From NCBI RefSeq assembly GCF_018138085.1, contig NZ_CP073105.1, positions 3,906,001-3,970,000 of the forward strand: a stretch of DNA of 64,000 nt. Reading direction: 5' to 3'. Numbering within the stretch: the first letter of the stretch is position 1; the number at the start of each line of letters is the position of its first letter. The notes under the pieces were generated by a model. That model was given only the letters and a program-made list of their open reading frames with translations, made no database searches and had not been told where the DNA came from. The position numbers and the translations under genes were made by a program. Of this stretch, positions 1 through 8,988 are shown piece by piece. The DNA is from Stutzerimonas stutzeri (lineage in GTDB: Bacteria; Pseudomonadota; Gammaproteobacteria; Pseudomonadales; Pseudomonadaceae).

Positions 1-807
1 GATGCCCTGTTCGCAAGACAGCGGCACGATGACCCCCGCCGCTTCCAGCACCTGCGCAACACTCTGATCGGCCGGCACCTGCAAAACCTGGCCACTGCTG
101 CCCAGCTGAACCTCGAAACTGCCGTTGCCCGCCTGAGCAGTGGGGGCTGCGCTAAAGTATTCGCGGTGCAGATTCGCCTCGTCCCAGCCCTGTGCTTTCG
201 CAGTGCCTAGGATATGTTCCATGAACCCACCCGGGCCGCACACATAGAGATGCGTTCCTTGCTCGGGCGCAGCCAGCACAGCTGCGGCGTTCAGAGGTCC
301 GCCGCCGTTGCCATCGTCAAAATGCAGGTGCGCCCGGTTGCTGAACGGTGCTTCGCGCAGACGGCCGACGAAGGCCGCGCGGTCTGCGGAGCGCGCGCAG
401 TAATGCACTTCGAACTCCGCGCCCATATGCGCCAGCCGCTCAGCCATGCAGAGAATCGGCGTGATTCCAATGCCGCCGGCGAACAACAGGCTTCGCTTCG
501 CCTCGTGAACCAGCGGGAACAGGTTGCGCGGCTCACTGATCTGCAGCTCGGTGCCTTCGGTCAGCGCATGCACGGCTTCGGAGCCGCCTCGCGAGGCAGG
601 ATCCTTCAGCACCCCAATCTGGTAACGGTGGGACTCATCCGAGTGATTGCACAGCGAATACTGCCGAACCAGGCCGCCTGGTAGATACACGTCGATATGC
701 GAACCGGCACTAAACGCCGGCAACGGCCCTCCATCAACGCGCACCAAATCGATGCCGACGATGCCCAGCGCTTCCTGTCGACGCGCGGCAACCTTGACGG
801 TGATCAT
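1..807 (-). CDS. vanB: Vanillate O-demethylase reductase subunit (partial, cut by window edge)
   Basis: Reductase partner of the Rieske oxygenase encoded just upstream; it passes electrons from NAD(P)H through flavin and a 2Fe-2S centre to VanA for demethylation of vanillate to protocatechuate. The 269 visible codons show the flavin site motif RQYSLCN, the nucleotide-binding stretch [12 protein letters not shown] and the CGPGGFM motif, followed by the start of the plant-type ferredoxin domain. The reading runs off the window at LSCEQGI, that is at the first cluster cysteine, so the remaining cluster cysteines are not visible. Its ATG overlaps the vanA stop (ATGA), so the two are translationally coupled. 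The family includes other phenoxybenzoate/phthalate-type reductases; pairing with VanA and VanR makes VanB the best call. Confidence 0.92.
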   Translation of the reverse strand, partial: MITVKVAARRQEALGIVGIDLVRVDGGPLPAFSAGSHIDVYLPGGLVRQYSLCNHSDESHRYQIGVLKDPASRGGSEAVHALTEGTELQISEPRNLFPLVHEAKRSLLFAGGIGITPILCMAERLAHMGAEFEVHYCARSADRAAFVGRLREAPFSNRAHLHFDDGNGGGPLNAAAVLAAPEQGTHLYVCGPGGFMEHILGTAKAQGWDEANLHREYFSAAPTAQAGNGSFEVQLGSSGQVLQVPADQSVAQVLEAAGVIVPLSCEQGI

Positions 808-1874
808 GCCGCACCTCCGCCCATGAGCTGTACGGGTATAGCGGCTGGCTCAGCCTCCCGAGCCATCAGTCGATCCAGAATCTTGCGCGCCTGAACGCCG
901 CCTGCATCGATATTCAGCTTGAGCAGACTGCGGTCGGGATAAGCCAGCAGGTTGCGCTGCTGACGCTCTAGCATCTCAAGGTCCTCAGAAAAGATTTTGC
1001 CTTGCCCCTCGCGGATCGACTCGGTGAGCGCCTGATCCTGCGGATTGAAGTTGCGTGCCATGCCCCAGAAGTACCAGATAGACGTCTCGGTCTCGGGTGT
1101 GATGAAGTCCACGACGATACTCGACGCCTTGTATTTCGGATCGGCTTCGTACCCGCCATGTCCCGCATGCGCCACGCCGACTTCAATCAGCACATGGCTC
1201 GGTGGAGTGAAGCGGCAGATCTGCCAGCGATCCACCGGCACGTCGTCGGCCAGGTTGTTGCCGCGCAGTGCCATCTGCCAGAACGGCGGCGCCATGATGT
1301 TTTCCATGTGACGTGCGGTCGTGACCGTTTCGCCGTCGACGGTGGTCTTCGGTGCTGCCTCGTCGATTTCCTTCTGGCCAATGCTCGACGAATGAACATA
1401 GGTTTCGTGGGTCAGGTCCATAAGGTTGTCGATCATCAGGCGGTAATCGCAGCCGATGTGAAACAGCCCGCCGCCGTATGCCCAGTCGGAGCTGTCAGCC
1501 CATTCCAGATGGTGGATGGTGGCCGGGTCGGCCTTATCGAAGTCGCCAGGCCAAACCCAGACGAAGCCGTAGCGCTCTTGCACAGCGAAGCGCTTGTTGC
1601 ATGGGAAACCGCGCACGCGCTGGCCAGGCATCGAAACTGTGCTGCCATCGCAGCCCATGACCAGGCCGTGATAACCACAAACGAGATTGCCATCCTCGAC
1701 ATACCCCAGCGACAGCGGCGCGCCACGATGCGGACAGAAATCCTCGACGGCGGCGACCTGCCCTTCCTGGCCTCGATAGAAAACGATGCGCTCGCCGCAG
1801 ATCATCCGGCCGAGGGGTTTGGTGGCGATTTCATCGGGCGTACAGGCGACATACCAAGCGTTCTTCGGGAACAT
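804..1874 (-). CDS. vanA: Vanillate O-demethylase oxygenase subunit (Rieske non-haem iron)
   Basis: Terminal oxygenase that removes the O-methyl group of vanillate, giving protocatechuate and formaldehyde. The N-terminal Rieske domain has CPHRGAPLS and VCGYHGL, giving the C-x-H...C-x2-H ligands near residues 47-69. The mononuclear-iron motif is [12 protein letters not shown] near residue 150. About 356 aa, normal for the family. I chose the ATG at 1874 because AGGAGG lies 5 nt upstream of it; a GTG one codon earlier (1877) is too close to that site. It is followed by vanB with a 4-bp overlap, and faces vanR across a 160-bp gap that holds a VanR-type operator, so induction by vanillate through VanR is expected. 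Confidence 0.94.
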   Translation of the reverse strand: MFPKNAWYVACTPDEIATKPLGRMICGERIVFYRGQEGQVAAVEDFCPHRGAPLSLGYVEDGNLVCGYHGLVMGCDGSTVSMPGQRVRGFPCNKRFAVQERYGFVWVWPGDFDKADPATIHHLEWADSSDWAYGGGLFHIGCDYRLMIDNLMDLTHETYVHSSSIGQKEIDEAAPKTTVDGETVTTARHMENIMAPPFWQMALRGNNLADDVPVDRWQICRFTPPSHVLIEVGVAHAGHGGYEADPKYKASSIVVDFITPETETSIWYFWGMARNFNPQDQALTESIREGQGKIFSEDLEMLERQQRNLLAYPDRSLLKLNIDAGGVQARKILDRLMAREAEPAAIPVQLMGGGAA

Positions 1875-1906
1875 CACGGCCTCCTATGGGCGGTTATTAT
1901 CGTTGT

Positions 1907-1918
1907 ATTGGATCCAAT
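1907..1918. promoter_or_regulatory. VanR operator in front of vanAB
   Basis: ATTGGATCCAAT is a perfect 12-bp palindrome in the vanA-vanR gap, about 33 bp upstream of the vanA start. It equals the VanR operator core known from the Caulobacter vanillate promoter. It is placed to repress vanAB, and perhaps vanR too, until vanillate is present. Confidence 0.85.
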
Positions 1919-2034
1919 TAAGCATTGCATCATTCTCAGCCGTCAACTCCCCGCGCCCTCGCTCATGGACGAGCGGCGCTGCTCAGCTGGGTTAGAATGC
2001 GACCCACCCCACACCGCAGGACAGACGCCACACC

Positions 2035-2739
2035 ATGAGCAAGCCCGGCCAACATGTGCTGATTACCCTGCGCAAGATGATCGCTTCGGGCGAGCTGCCC
2101 GCCGGTGAGCGCCTAGCCGAAATACCGACGGCTGAAAGCCTCGGGGTTTCGCGGATGCCAGTTCGCATCGCATTCCGCACGCTCGAGCAAGAAGGTCTGC
2201 TCAGCAAGGCTGGCGCCCGTGGCTACGTGGTAAGGGCCGTCAGCCCTGACGAAATTGCCGGCGCGGTCGAGATACGCGGCGTGCTCGAAGGTCTGGCTGC
2301 GCGGCAGGCGGCCGAGCGAGGCTTGACCGAGATATGTCGCGCAGCCCTGCAGGAGTGCCTGGAGGCTGGTGATGCGCTGTTTGCCAAGGGCTACGTTACA
2401 GAGGAAGACTTGGAGGTCTACCACGACATAAACCTGCGCTTTCATCAGCTCGTGCTCGAAGCCAGCGGCAATCCGGCGATAGCCGTGACGCTGGCTCGAA
2501 ACGAAAACCTGCCGTTCGCCTCAGTTAGCGCATTGGCGGTCAACCTGGGCGACCTGACCCGCGAATATCGCCGCTTCAATTTTGCGCATATGCAGCATCA
2601 CACAGTGGTCGATGCGCTGATTCACGGGCAGAGCGCTCGAGCGGAACAGATCATGCGCGAACACGCCAACGTCACGTTGCGCTACCGTGAAATGCTCAGT
2701 GACGCCAACAAGGCCAGCGTCACTATCCTGCGCAAATGA
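2035..2739 (+). CDS. vanR: GntR-family (FadR/FCD) vanillate-responsive repressor
   Basis: 234-aa transcription factor with an N-terminal winged helix (about residues 5-70, including ESLGVSRMPVRIAFRTLEQEGLL) and a helical FCD effector domain (about 80-220) with the metal/ligand-type motif DINLRFHQLVLEASGN and later MQHHTVVDAL. It is divergent from vanAB and lies upstream of an aromatic-acid transporter. Two copies of the VanR operator core flank it (1907-1918 and, degenerate, 2782-2793), which strongly supports VanR identity. The binding ligand is inferred to be vanillate from family and context. There is no strong ribosome binding site in front of the ATG, which fits low repressor levels. Confidence 0.9.
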   Translation: MSKPGQHVLITLRKMIASGELPAGERLAEIPTAESLGVSRMPVRIAFRTLEQEGLLSKAGARGYVVRAVSPDEIAGAVEIRGVLEGLAARQAAERGLTEICRAALQECLEAGDALFAKGYVTEEDLEVYHDINLRFHQLVLEASGNPAIAVTLARNENLPFASVSALAVNLGDLTREYRRFNFAHMQHHTVVDALIHGQSARAEQIMREHANVTLRYREMLSDANKASVTILRK

Positions 2740-2761
2740 TCTGTTCGATTACCGAACAGAT
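2739..2761 (+). terminator. Hairpin just after vanR
   Basis: ATCTGTTCG and CGAACAGAT form a 9-bp stem with a 5-nt loop starting at the last base of the vanR stop codon. No T-run follows, so it could be a weak terminator or an RNA-stabilising hairpin rather than a full intrinsic terminator. Confidence 0.5.
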
Positions 2762-2781
2762 GTCTCGTCCGCTTATTGCTC

Positions 2782-2793
2782 ATTGGATCCATC
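2782..2793. promoter_or_regulatory. Degenerate VanR operator before the transporter gene
   Basis: ATTGGATCCATC matches the vanA operator at the first 10 of 12 positions. It lies in the gap between vanR and the MFS transporter, about 140 bp upstream of the transporter start, so the transporter is probably in the VanR regulon. Confidence 0.65.
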
Positions 2794-2930
2794 AGTGGAA
2801 AGTTAGCCTCGCATTACAAAAATAACTACGAGGACTGACCGCCATGCCTTGTCTTGCGCTTTGTTTCGACTTAACCCGCCACCGTTCTCCGCCTCGCTGT
2901 ATCGACTCGACCCTCTGACGGAGAACTCCG

Positions 2931-4271
2931 ATGAACAACCAACTGCGTCACGCTGTGGATGCCGGTTCGATGAATCGCTTTCAATGGACTGCCATTGGCG
3001 TCTGTATCGTGCTGAACATGATCGATGGTTTCGATGTGCTGGTGATGGCCTTTACCGCGGCATCGGTCTCTGCCGAGTGGGGCCTGAGCGGTTCTGAAAT
3101 CGGCATGCTGTTGAGTGCCGGGCTGTTCGGCATGGCCGGTGGCTCGCTCTTTATTGCCCCGTGGGCAGACCGCTTTGGCCGTCGCCCCTTGATCCTGCTG
3201 TGTCTCACCGTATCCGGGGCTGGCATGATCCTCGCCGCGTACAGCCAAAGCCCAACTCAACTAGGCGTACTAAGGATGATCACCGGCCTGGGCATCGGCG
3301 GCATTCTCGCCAGCAGCAACGTTATCGCCAGCGAATACTCCAACAAGCGCTGGCGGGGCCTTGCAGTGAGCCTGCAATCTACCGGCTACGCCTTGGGCGC
3401 AACGTTTGGCGGCATGATCGCAATCTACCTGCTCGGCCAGTTCGGCTGGCGATCGGTGTTTCTATTCGGTGGCGCGGCTACGCTGGTTGCCATCCCGCTG
3501 ACAATTCTTTGCCTGCCGGAATCCATCGACTATTTGATTTCGCGCCGCCCGCGCAACGCCCTGGATCGCCTCAACAAGCTGGCCGTTCGCCTTGGGCAAT
3601 CCCAGCTCGGCTCAATGCCGGTCGTCAGCGGCACCAGCTCCAGCTCCAGCTCCAGCTCCGCCGGCGGGACTTTCAAGCGACTGTTTGCGCCAGAGCTTTT
3701 GGCGAAGACGCTGTTGCTGTGGCTCGCCTTTTTCCTGGTGATGTTCGGCTTCTACTTCGTCATGAGCTGGACGCCAAAGCTGCTTGTGACTGCCGGCCTT
3801 TCGGCGAAGCAGGGCGTCACCGGCGGCGTGTTGCTGAGCGTAGGCGGCATCTTCGGCTCGACATTGCTGGGCCTCGCCTCGTCGCGCTTCAGATTGCACT
3901 ACATCCTTGCGCTGTTCATGATCGTGACTGCGATTCTACTGGCGGTGTTCGTCGGCACCACCTCCCACCTCACTACCGCCTTCATCACCGGCGCGCTAAT
4001 CGGCCTTTTCGCCAATGGCTGCGTGGCCGGGCTGTACGCCACCTCTCCTCTCGTTTACGACGCCTCGGTCAGGGCCACTGGCGTAGGCTGGGGCATTGGC
4101 GTCGGCCGTATCGGCGCAATCCTCTCGCCGCTGGTCGCTGGTCACCTGATCGATACCAATTGGAGCCCGGACCAGTTGTACCTGTTGTACGCCGTGGTGT
4201 TCGTCGCCGCCGCCTGCGTGGTGTTGACGTTCCGCCTGCCTTCGTCCCGCCCCGCGGTTGCACTCGGCTAA
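2931..4271 (+). CDS. MFS aromatic-acid:H+ symporter (PcaK/VanK-like)
   Basis: 446-aa inner-membrane transporter of the aromatic acid:H+ symporter family, likely importing vanillate or a related phenolic acid. Visible family marks are the DGFDVLVMAF stretch in helix 1, the loop 2-3 motif WADRFGRRPL and a second-half loop LASSRFR, with about 12 hydrophobic segments. The start at 2931 has GGAGAA about 10 nt upstream. The central cytoplasmic loop carries a run of serines encoded by an in-frame 6-bp tandem repeat (3634-3659), an unusual feature. Its place beside vanR and a VanR-like operator supports vanillate uptake; the exact substrate is inferred. Confidence 0.85.
   Translation: MNNQLRHAVDAGSMNRFQWTAIGVCIVLNMIDGFDVLVMAFTAASVSAEWGLSGSEIGMLLSAGLFGMAGGSLFIAPWADRFGRRPLILLCLTVSGAGMILAAYSQSPTQLGVLRMITGLGIGGILASSNVIASEYSNKRWRGLAVSLQSTGYALGATFGGMIAIYLLGQFGWRSVFLFGGAATLVAIPLTILCLPESIDYLISRRPRNALDRLNKLAVRLGQSQLGSMPVVSGTSSSSSSSSAGGTFKRLFAPELLAKTLLLWLAFFLVMFGFYFVMSWTPKLLVTAGLSAKQGVTGGVLLSVGGIFGSTLLGLASSRFRLHYILALFMIVTAILLAVFVGTTSHLTTAFITGALIGLFANGCVAGLYATSPLVYDASVRATGVGWGIGVGRIGAILSPLVAGHLIDTNWSPDQLYLLYAVVFVAAACVVLTFRLPSSRPAVALG
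3634..3659 (+). repeat. CCAGCT hexanucleotide tandem repeat inside the transporter gene
   Basis: Four full copies of CCAGCT plus two bases, coding a polyserine stretch in the cytoplasmic loop between the two transporter halves. Because the unit is 6 bp, changes of copy number keep the frame. Confidence 0.9.
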
Positions 4272-4372
4272 ACAACTGGCGATCCGCTGGTAGACGTGAC
4301 AACAGCCGGCTCAAGCTTGGCATCCGTACGCGCTTCCAAGACCAGCCACCACTGCAGCCAACCAACCAACGA

Positions 4373-5266
4373 TCACCGCTCGACCGGCATTGGCAGCAAC
4401 CAGGACTTGAACGCCTCCAGGGACGGCAGCACTTCGTTGCGCGGCGGATAGACGAGGCAGTAGGTGCGCTGGCTGGGGATGGTTTCGCCGACTGTCACCA
4501 GGTGGCCTTGGCGCACCTCGTCCTCCACCAGCAGACGCGGGACCAGCCCGACACCGATGCCGGCGCGGACCGCCTGGATGAGGTGGGACGTCAGTTCGAA
4601 GTTGGGGCCGGCGCGCATCTGATCCGGGTTGAGCCCGTGCCGGGCAAACCAGTCCGCCCAGAGGGGCGGGTGGCTGGCGACCTGAAGCAGCAGCTGCCGG
4701 GCGATAGCCGCCGGATCGTCCCGTTCGTCATCGGCCAGCACGTCCGGGCTGGCGACGACGACCATCATTTCCTCCAACAGCGGATGCACCACGAGGCCCG
4801 GCTGATCGGCGCTGACCACGCTGATGGCCGCATCGATATCGCCCTCGTCGAAGTCCACCGCCTGGATCCTGGAATGGATATGCACCTGCACACCCGGATT
4901 GGTTGCGTAGAAATCGTTCAGCCGCGGCAGCAGCCACTTCGAGCCGAAGGTAGGCAGCAGCGCCAGCCGTAGCGTTCCGACGCCGGAACCGTAGGCCACC
5001 GCCTGCAGCGTCGCCTTGCGGATTTGCGTCAGCGCGCCCTCCAGTTCGCGCCGGTACAGGCGGCCCACGTCAGTCAGGACGATGTTGCGACCCTCCCGCC
5101 GGAACAGCGTGATCCCCAACAGCGCCTCCAGCGACTGCACCTGCCGGCTCACTGCGCTTTGGGTAAGGGCCAACTCCTGTGCGGCGCGGGTGTAGCTCTC
5201 ATGACGCGCCGCCGCTTCGAAAGCCAGCAACAAGGACATCGAAGGCGTCAGGCGGCGATAATTCAT
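4373..5266 (-). CDS. LysR-family transcriptional regulator (GcvA-like type)
   Basis: 297-aa LysR regulator: N-terminal winged helix (about residues 5-65) with SYTRAAQELALTQSAVSRQV, then a substrate-binding domain (about 95-290) with the segment VRAGIGVGLVPRLLVEDE. It is divergent from the large FAD/Fe-S dehydrogenase starting at 5408, with a 141-bp shared gap, so it most likely controls that gene; the start region holds the small palindrome TTCATGAA. The effector cannot be read from sequence. It ends about 100 bp from the convergent MFS gene and is not obviously part of the vanillate module. Confidence 0.88.
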   Translation of the reverse strand: MNYRRLTPSMSLLLAFEAAARHESYTRAAQELALTQSAVSRQVQSLEALLGITLFRREGRNIVLTDVGRLYRRELEGALTQIRKATLQAVAYGSGVGTLRLALLPTFGSKWLLPRLNDFYATNPGVQVHIHSRIQAVDFDEGDIDAAISVVSADQPGLVVHPLLEEMMVVVASPDVLADDERDDPAAIARQLLLQVASHPPLWADWFARHGLNPDQMRAGPNFELTSHLIQAVRAGIGVGLVPRLLVEDEVRQGHLVTVGETIPSQRTYCLVYPPRNEVLPSLEAFKSWLLPMPVER

Positions 5267-5407
5267 TCATGAACCTCATGGGTTAACGACGAAAAATACC
5301 GTTGTAGCACGCTGAAACGCCCAGGAAAATGCGCGCAACCCATAAAGAGTCAGGCGCCAATCCTTCACTTGGCGAAGGTATCGCAGCCTACGCAGAGGTC
5401 AACGACC

Positions 5408-8400
5408 ATGATTGCCCGCATCCCGACCGAGGCGCCCGCCGCGCCTTATATTGCTTTTCTCGACGCCCTGCGTGCGGCCGGTTTTCGTGGCGAGATCGCC
5501 CGTGACCATGCCAGCCGCACGGTGCTGGCGACAGACAATTCCATCTACCAGCGCTTTCCCCAGTCGGCGGTGTTCCCACTTGATGCGGACGACGTACAAA
5601 CCCTCGCTCGCGTGGTCAGCGAACCGGCTCATCAAAGCGTCCGCCTGACCCCACGTGGCGGCGGCACCGGTACCAACGGGCAGTCACTCACCGACGGGGT
5701 GATCGTCGACCTGTCGCGGCACATGAACCGCATCATCGAGATCAATGCCGAACAGCGTTGGGTCCGCGTGCAGAGCGGCGTGGTCAAGGATCAGCTGAAC
5801 GCAGCTTTGAAGCCCTACGGCCTGTTTTTCGCGCCGGAACTGTCCACATCCAACCGCGCCACCATCGGCGGCATGATCAATACCGACGCCAGCGGCCAGG
5901 GCAGTTGCACCTACGGCAAGACGCGCGACCACGTGCTTGAGCTGGACACCGTGCTGCTGGGCGGCGAGCGCCTGCACAATGGTCCGCTGGACGAACCGAC
6001 ACTCGAGAGACATCTCTCGCGGCAGGATCGCGTCGGTCACGTCTACCGCTGCGCCGAGCGCATCCAACGCGAGAAAGCCGAACTGATCGAGGCACGCTTT
6101 CCCAAGCTCAACCGCCGCTTGACCGGCTACGACCTGGCGCACCTGCGCGAACCCGATGGTCGCTTCAACCTCAACAGCGTGCTCTGCGGCGCCGAGGGCT
6201 CGCTCGGATTTGTCGTCGAAGCCAAGCTGAATGTGTTGCCGATTCCGAAATACTCGGTGCTGGTGAACATCCGCTACGCCGGCTTCATGGACGCCCTGCG
6301 CGACGCGCGCACGCTGATTACCATGAGCCCGCTGTCCATCGAGACGGTGGACTCCAAGGTGCTGCTGCTGGCGATGCAGGACATCGTCTGGCACGGCGTC
6401 GCAGAGTATTTCCCGCAGCAATCGCAGCGCCCGACGCTGGGCATCAACCTGGTGGAATTCAGCGGCGACGATCCCGAAGAAGTCGATGCGCGGGTCGCCT
6501 CGTTCATCGACTACCTGCAGCATGACACCCAGGTCGAGCGCCTCGGCCACACACTGGCTGTGGGCCAGGCCGCGGTCACGCGTATCTACGCGATGCGCAA
6601 GCGGGCGGTGGGACTGCTGGGCAATGTGGATGGCGAGGTTCGCCCGCAGCCCTTCGTCGAAGACACCGCCGTGCCACCGGAGAACCTGGCCGACTTCATC
6701 GCCGAGTTCCGCGATCTGCTCGACGGCCACGGCCTGGCCTACGGCATGTTCGGCCATGTCGATGCCGGCGTACTGCACGTTCGCCCGGCGTTGGACATGA
6801 AAGACCCGGCGCAAGCGGCGATGGTGCGACCGATCTCCGATGCGGTGGCCGAGCTCACCCAGCGCTATGGCGGCTTGCTCTGGGGTGAACACGGCAAAGG
6901 CGTGCGCTCGGAATACGCGCCCGCCTTCTTTGGCGAGCTGTACCCGTCGCTACAAGCGCTCAAGAGCGCATTCGACCCGCACAACCAGCTCAACCCCGGG
7001 AAGATCGCCACTCCGCTGGACAGCACCGAGCCACTGTTGAAGATCGACGAGGTGCCCATGCGTGGCGAGTTGGATCGGCAGATAGACGAACGCGTCTGGC
7101 AGAGCTACGGCACGGCGGTGCACTGCAACGGTAACGGCGCCTGCTACAACTACGACCCCGACGACGCCATGTGCCCGTCCTGGAAGGCCACCCGCGAGCG
7201 TGTCCATTCTCCCAAGGGCCGCGCGTCCCTGTTGCGCGAGTGGCTGCGCCTGCAAGCACAGGCCGGCGCCGACGTGCTGACCCCGGCCGTTGGCGGGCCG
7301 CTGAATTTCCTCCGCTCGCTGCCCACCCGCTGGTGCAATACGCGTGGCGGTGAAGGCGATTTTTCCCATGAGGTGTACGACGCCATGGCCGGCTGCCTGG
7401 CGTGCAAATCCTGCGCAGGCCAGTGTCCGGTGAAGGTCAACGTGCCGGAATTCCGCTCGCGCTTTCTCGAGCTGTACCACCGCCGCTACCTGCGTCCGCT
7501 GCGCGATTACCTGATCGGCTCGCTGGAATTCACCTTGCCGGTGTTCGCTCACGTGCCCTGGTTGTACAACGCGCCGATGGGTTCCTCCTGGATCAGCACA
7601 TTGATGGCCGAGCACATCGGCATGGTCGACAGCCCACTGATCAGCGACTTCGATTTCAGCGGTACCTGCCGGCGCTGGAAGGTCATCACCGCAACGCCCA
7701 AGGCACTTGCCGAACTGACCGCCGACCAGCGCGCCAAGAGCGTGATCCTGCTGCAGGACGCCTTTACCCGCTACTTCGAGACGCCGGTGTTCGCCGCCTT
7801 CATCGAGCTGGCGAGCCGGGCGGGCTTTCAGGTCTACCTGGCGCCGTACTCGCCCAACGGCAAACCGCTGCACGTACAGGGCTTTCTCGGCGCCTTCACC
7901 CGTACCGCGAAGCGCAATGCCCGACGCTTGCAGGCACTGGCGGGCTTCGACATTCCTTTGGTGGGCCTGGATCCGGCGATGACCCTGGTCTACCGCCAGG
8001 AATACGCCAAGGTCTCAGGCTTGATCTGCCCTGAAGTGCTGCTGCCACAAGAGTGGCTGGTCAGGGCCCTGCCGGAACGAACCGCCGATGTCGCTACGCA
8101 ATTGCCCTACCGGCTGCTGGCTCACTGCACCGAAAAGACCAATGCCGCACCGAGCGCCGCGCTGTGGAACCAGGTGTTCAAACAGGCCGGCCTCTCCCTG
8201 GAGACCCAGGCGACCGGCTGCTGCGGCATGTCCGGCACCTATGGTCACGAAGCACGCAACCTGGCGACGTCGAAGATGATCTTCGAACAGTCCTGGGCCC
8301 GCGCCATCGGCTCGGCCGACGAGGCCGAAGCATTGGCGACTGGCTATTCATGCCGCAGCCAGACCGCACGCTTCAACGACACCAAGCTGCGCCACCCGAT

Positions 8401-8437
8401 CCAGGCATTGTTGGAGCACTTCAAGGTGGCACCCTGA
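5408..8437 (+). CDS. ydiJ: FAD-binding/4Fe-4S D-2-hydroxyacid dehydrogenase (YdiJ family)
   Basis: Large 1009-aa fusion oxidoreductase. The N-terminal PCMH-type FAD domain has PRGGGTGTNGQS near residues 80-95 and TSNRATIGGMINTDASGQG; a FAD-oxidase C-terminal domain follows (HVDAGVLHVRP, LWGEHGKGVRSEY). The C-terminal part carries two Fe-S sites, CNGNGAC...MCPSWKAT and CLACKSCAGQCPVKV (about residue 663), and ends with a heterodisulfide-reductase-like TGCCGMSGTYGHE. The ATG at 5408 has AGAGG 9 nt upstream; an in-frame TTG at 5369 is less likely. E. coli YdiJ is about the same length; relatives have been reported as D-2-hydroxyglutarate dehydrogenases, but the substrate here is inferred. Divergent LysR gene is its likely regulator. 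Confidence 0.88.
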   Translation: MIARIPTEAPAAPYIAFLDALRAAGFRGEIARDHASRTVLATDNSIYQRFPQSAVFPLDADDVQTLARVVSEPAHQSVRLTPRGGGTGTNGQSLTDGVIVDLSRHMNRIIEINAEQRWVRVQSGVVKDQLNAALKPYGLFFAPELSTSNRATIGGMINTDASGQGSCTYGKTRDHVLELDTVLLGGERLHNGPLDEPTLERHLSRQDRVGHVYRCAERIQREKAELIEARFPKLNRRLTGYDLAHLREPDGRFNLNSVLCGAEGSLGFVVEAKLNVLPIPKYSVLVNIRYAGFMDALRDARTLITMSPLSIETVDSKVLLLAMQDIVWHGVAEYFPQQSQRPTLGINLVEFSGDDPEEVDARVASFIDYLQHDTQVERLGHTLAVGQAAVTRIYAMRKRAVGLLGNVDGEVRPQPFVEDTAVPPENLADFIAEFRDLLDGHGLAYGMFGHVDAGVLHVRPALDMKDPAQAAMVRPISDAVAELTQRYGGLLWGEHGKGVRSEYAPAFFGELYPSLQALKSAFDPHNQLNPGKIATPLDSTEPLLKIDEVPMRGELDRQIDERVWQSYGTAVHCNGNGACYNYDPDDAMCPSWKATRERVHSPKGRASLLREWLRLQAQAGADVLTPAVGGPLNFLRSLPTRWCNTRGGEGDFSHEVYDAMAGCLACKSCAGQCPVKVNVPEFRSRFLELYHRRYLRPLRDYLIGSLEFTLPVFAHVPWLYNAPMGSSWISTLMAEHIGMVDSPLISDFDFSGTCRRWKVITATPKALAELTADQRAKSVILLQDAFTRYFETPVFAAFIELASRAGFQVYLAPYSPNGKPLHVQGFLGAFTRTAKRNARRLQALAGFDIPLVGLDPAMTLVYRQEYAKVSGLICPEVLLPQEWLVRALPERTADVATQLPYRLLAHCTEKTNAAPSAALWNQVFKQAGLSLETQATGCCGMSGTYGHEARNLATSKMIFEQSWARAIGSADEAEALATGYSCRSQTARFNDTKLRHPIQALLEHFKVAP

Positions 8438-8442
8438 GATAA

Positions 8443-8477
8443 CGAGCGAACGGCCCGGATGACGGGCGTTCGGCTCG
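8443..8477 (+). terminator. Hairpin after ydiJ
   Basis: CGAGCGAACGGCCCG pairs, with two single-base bulges, with CGGGCGTTCGGCTCG around a 5-nt loop just after the ydiJ stop. No T-run follows, so it is a probable but not classic terminator. Confidence 0.5.
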
Positions 8478-8498
8478 CCCTAGGTGCTAGGTGACGAT

Positions 8499-8522
8499 CG
8501 CCTGGCGCCGCGGCGCCAGGCG
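8499..8522. repeat. Perfect 24-bp GC-rich palindrome
   Basis: Each 12-base arm, CGCCTGGCGCCG, is followed directly by its exact reverse complement with no spacer. It lies 60 bp after ydiJ and outside any convincing gene. It could be a second termination hairpin or a dyad protein-binding site. Confidence 0.85.
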
Positions 8523-8988
8523 AGAAGCAGGCACAGCGAACGGGAACTACCGCAGGATGGTTCAGAAAGCCTCGATGCTGCTTGCGTGGATACAAGGCAC
8601 GTTTTCGCCGCTGCCGATTCAGCTCGGGGACTCGGCGATCTATGCTCCGGTGTCCATTAGTAGTCGAGTCACCTGCCCTGCCGGACGTGCCAAACCAGGG
8701 CCAGCAAACACCTCGACATGCGCCTGGCGCCTCGGCGGCCTTGAGCCCGCCCGGTCTGGAAGGCAGCATACCGCTGGCTCGTGAGATCGGCGAAGGCAAC
8801 GCTGCGTCAATCGGCACCGGCGGCTGTCGCGGCGAACCGCAGCCCCAGTTCGGCTATCCTGATAGCCATAGTGGCTGCGCCATAATCGGCACAGGAACAC
8901 CAGGCGGCACGGCAAGGATGACCAGGCAACCACATCACCGCTCACCTGCGCAGGTATCGACCCTGCGGACTCGCAACGGCAAATCATC

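Larger units (their letters stand above)
8438..8988. other. 551-bp stretch without a recognisable gene
   Basis: Between ydiJ and the amidase gene. Open frames of 97-157 codons exist on both strands but none resembles a known protein, and they overlap each other, as expected by chance in GC-rich DNA. The stretch holds a hairpin right after ydiJ, a perfect 24-bp palindrome and a small inverted repeat GGCTATC-CT-GATAGCC at 8852-8867 that could lie in the amidase promoter region. Confidence 0.6.

Noticed and set aside
3161..4972. 603-codon frame overlapping the MFS and LysR genes
   Set aside because: Shifted frame across two real genes on opposite strands; its translation is Arg/His-rich and lacks domains.
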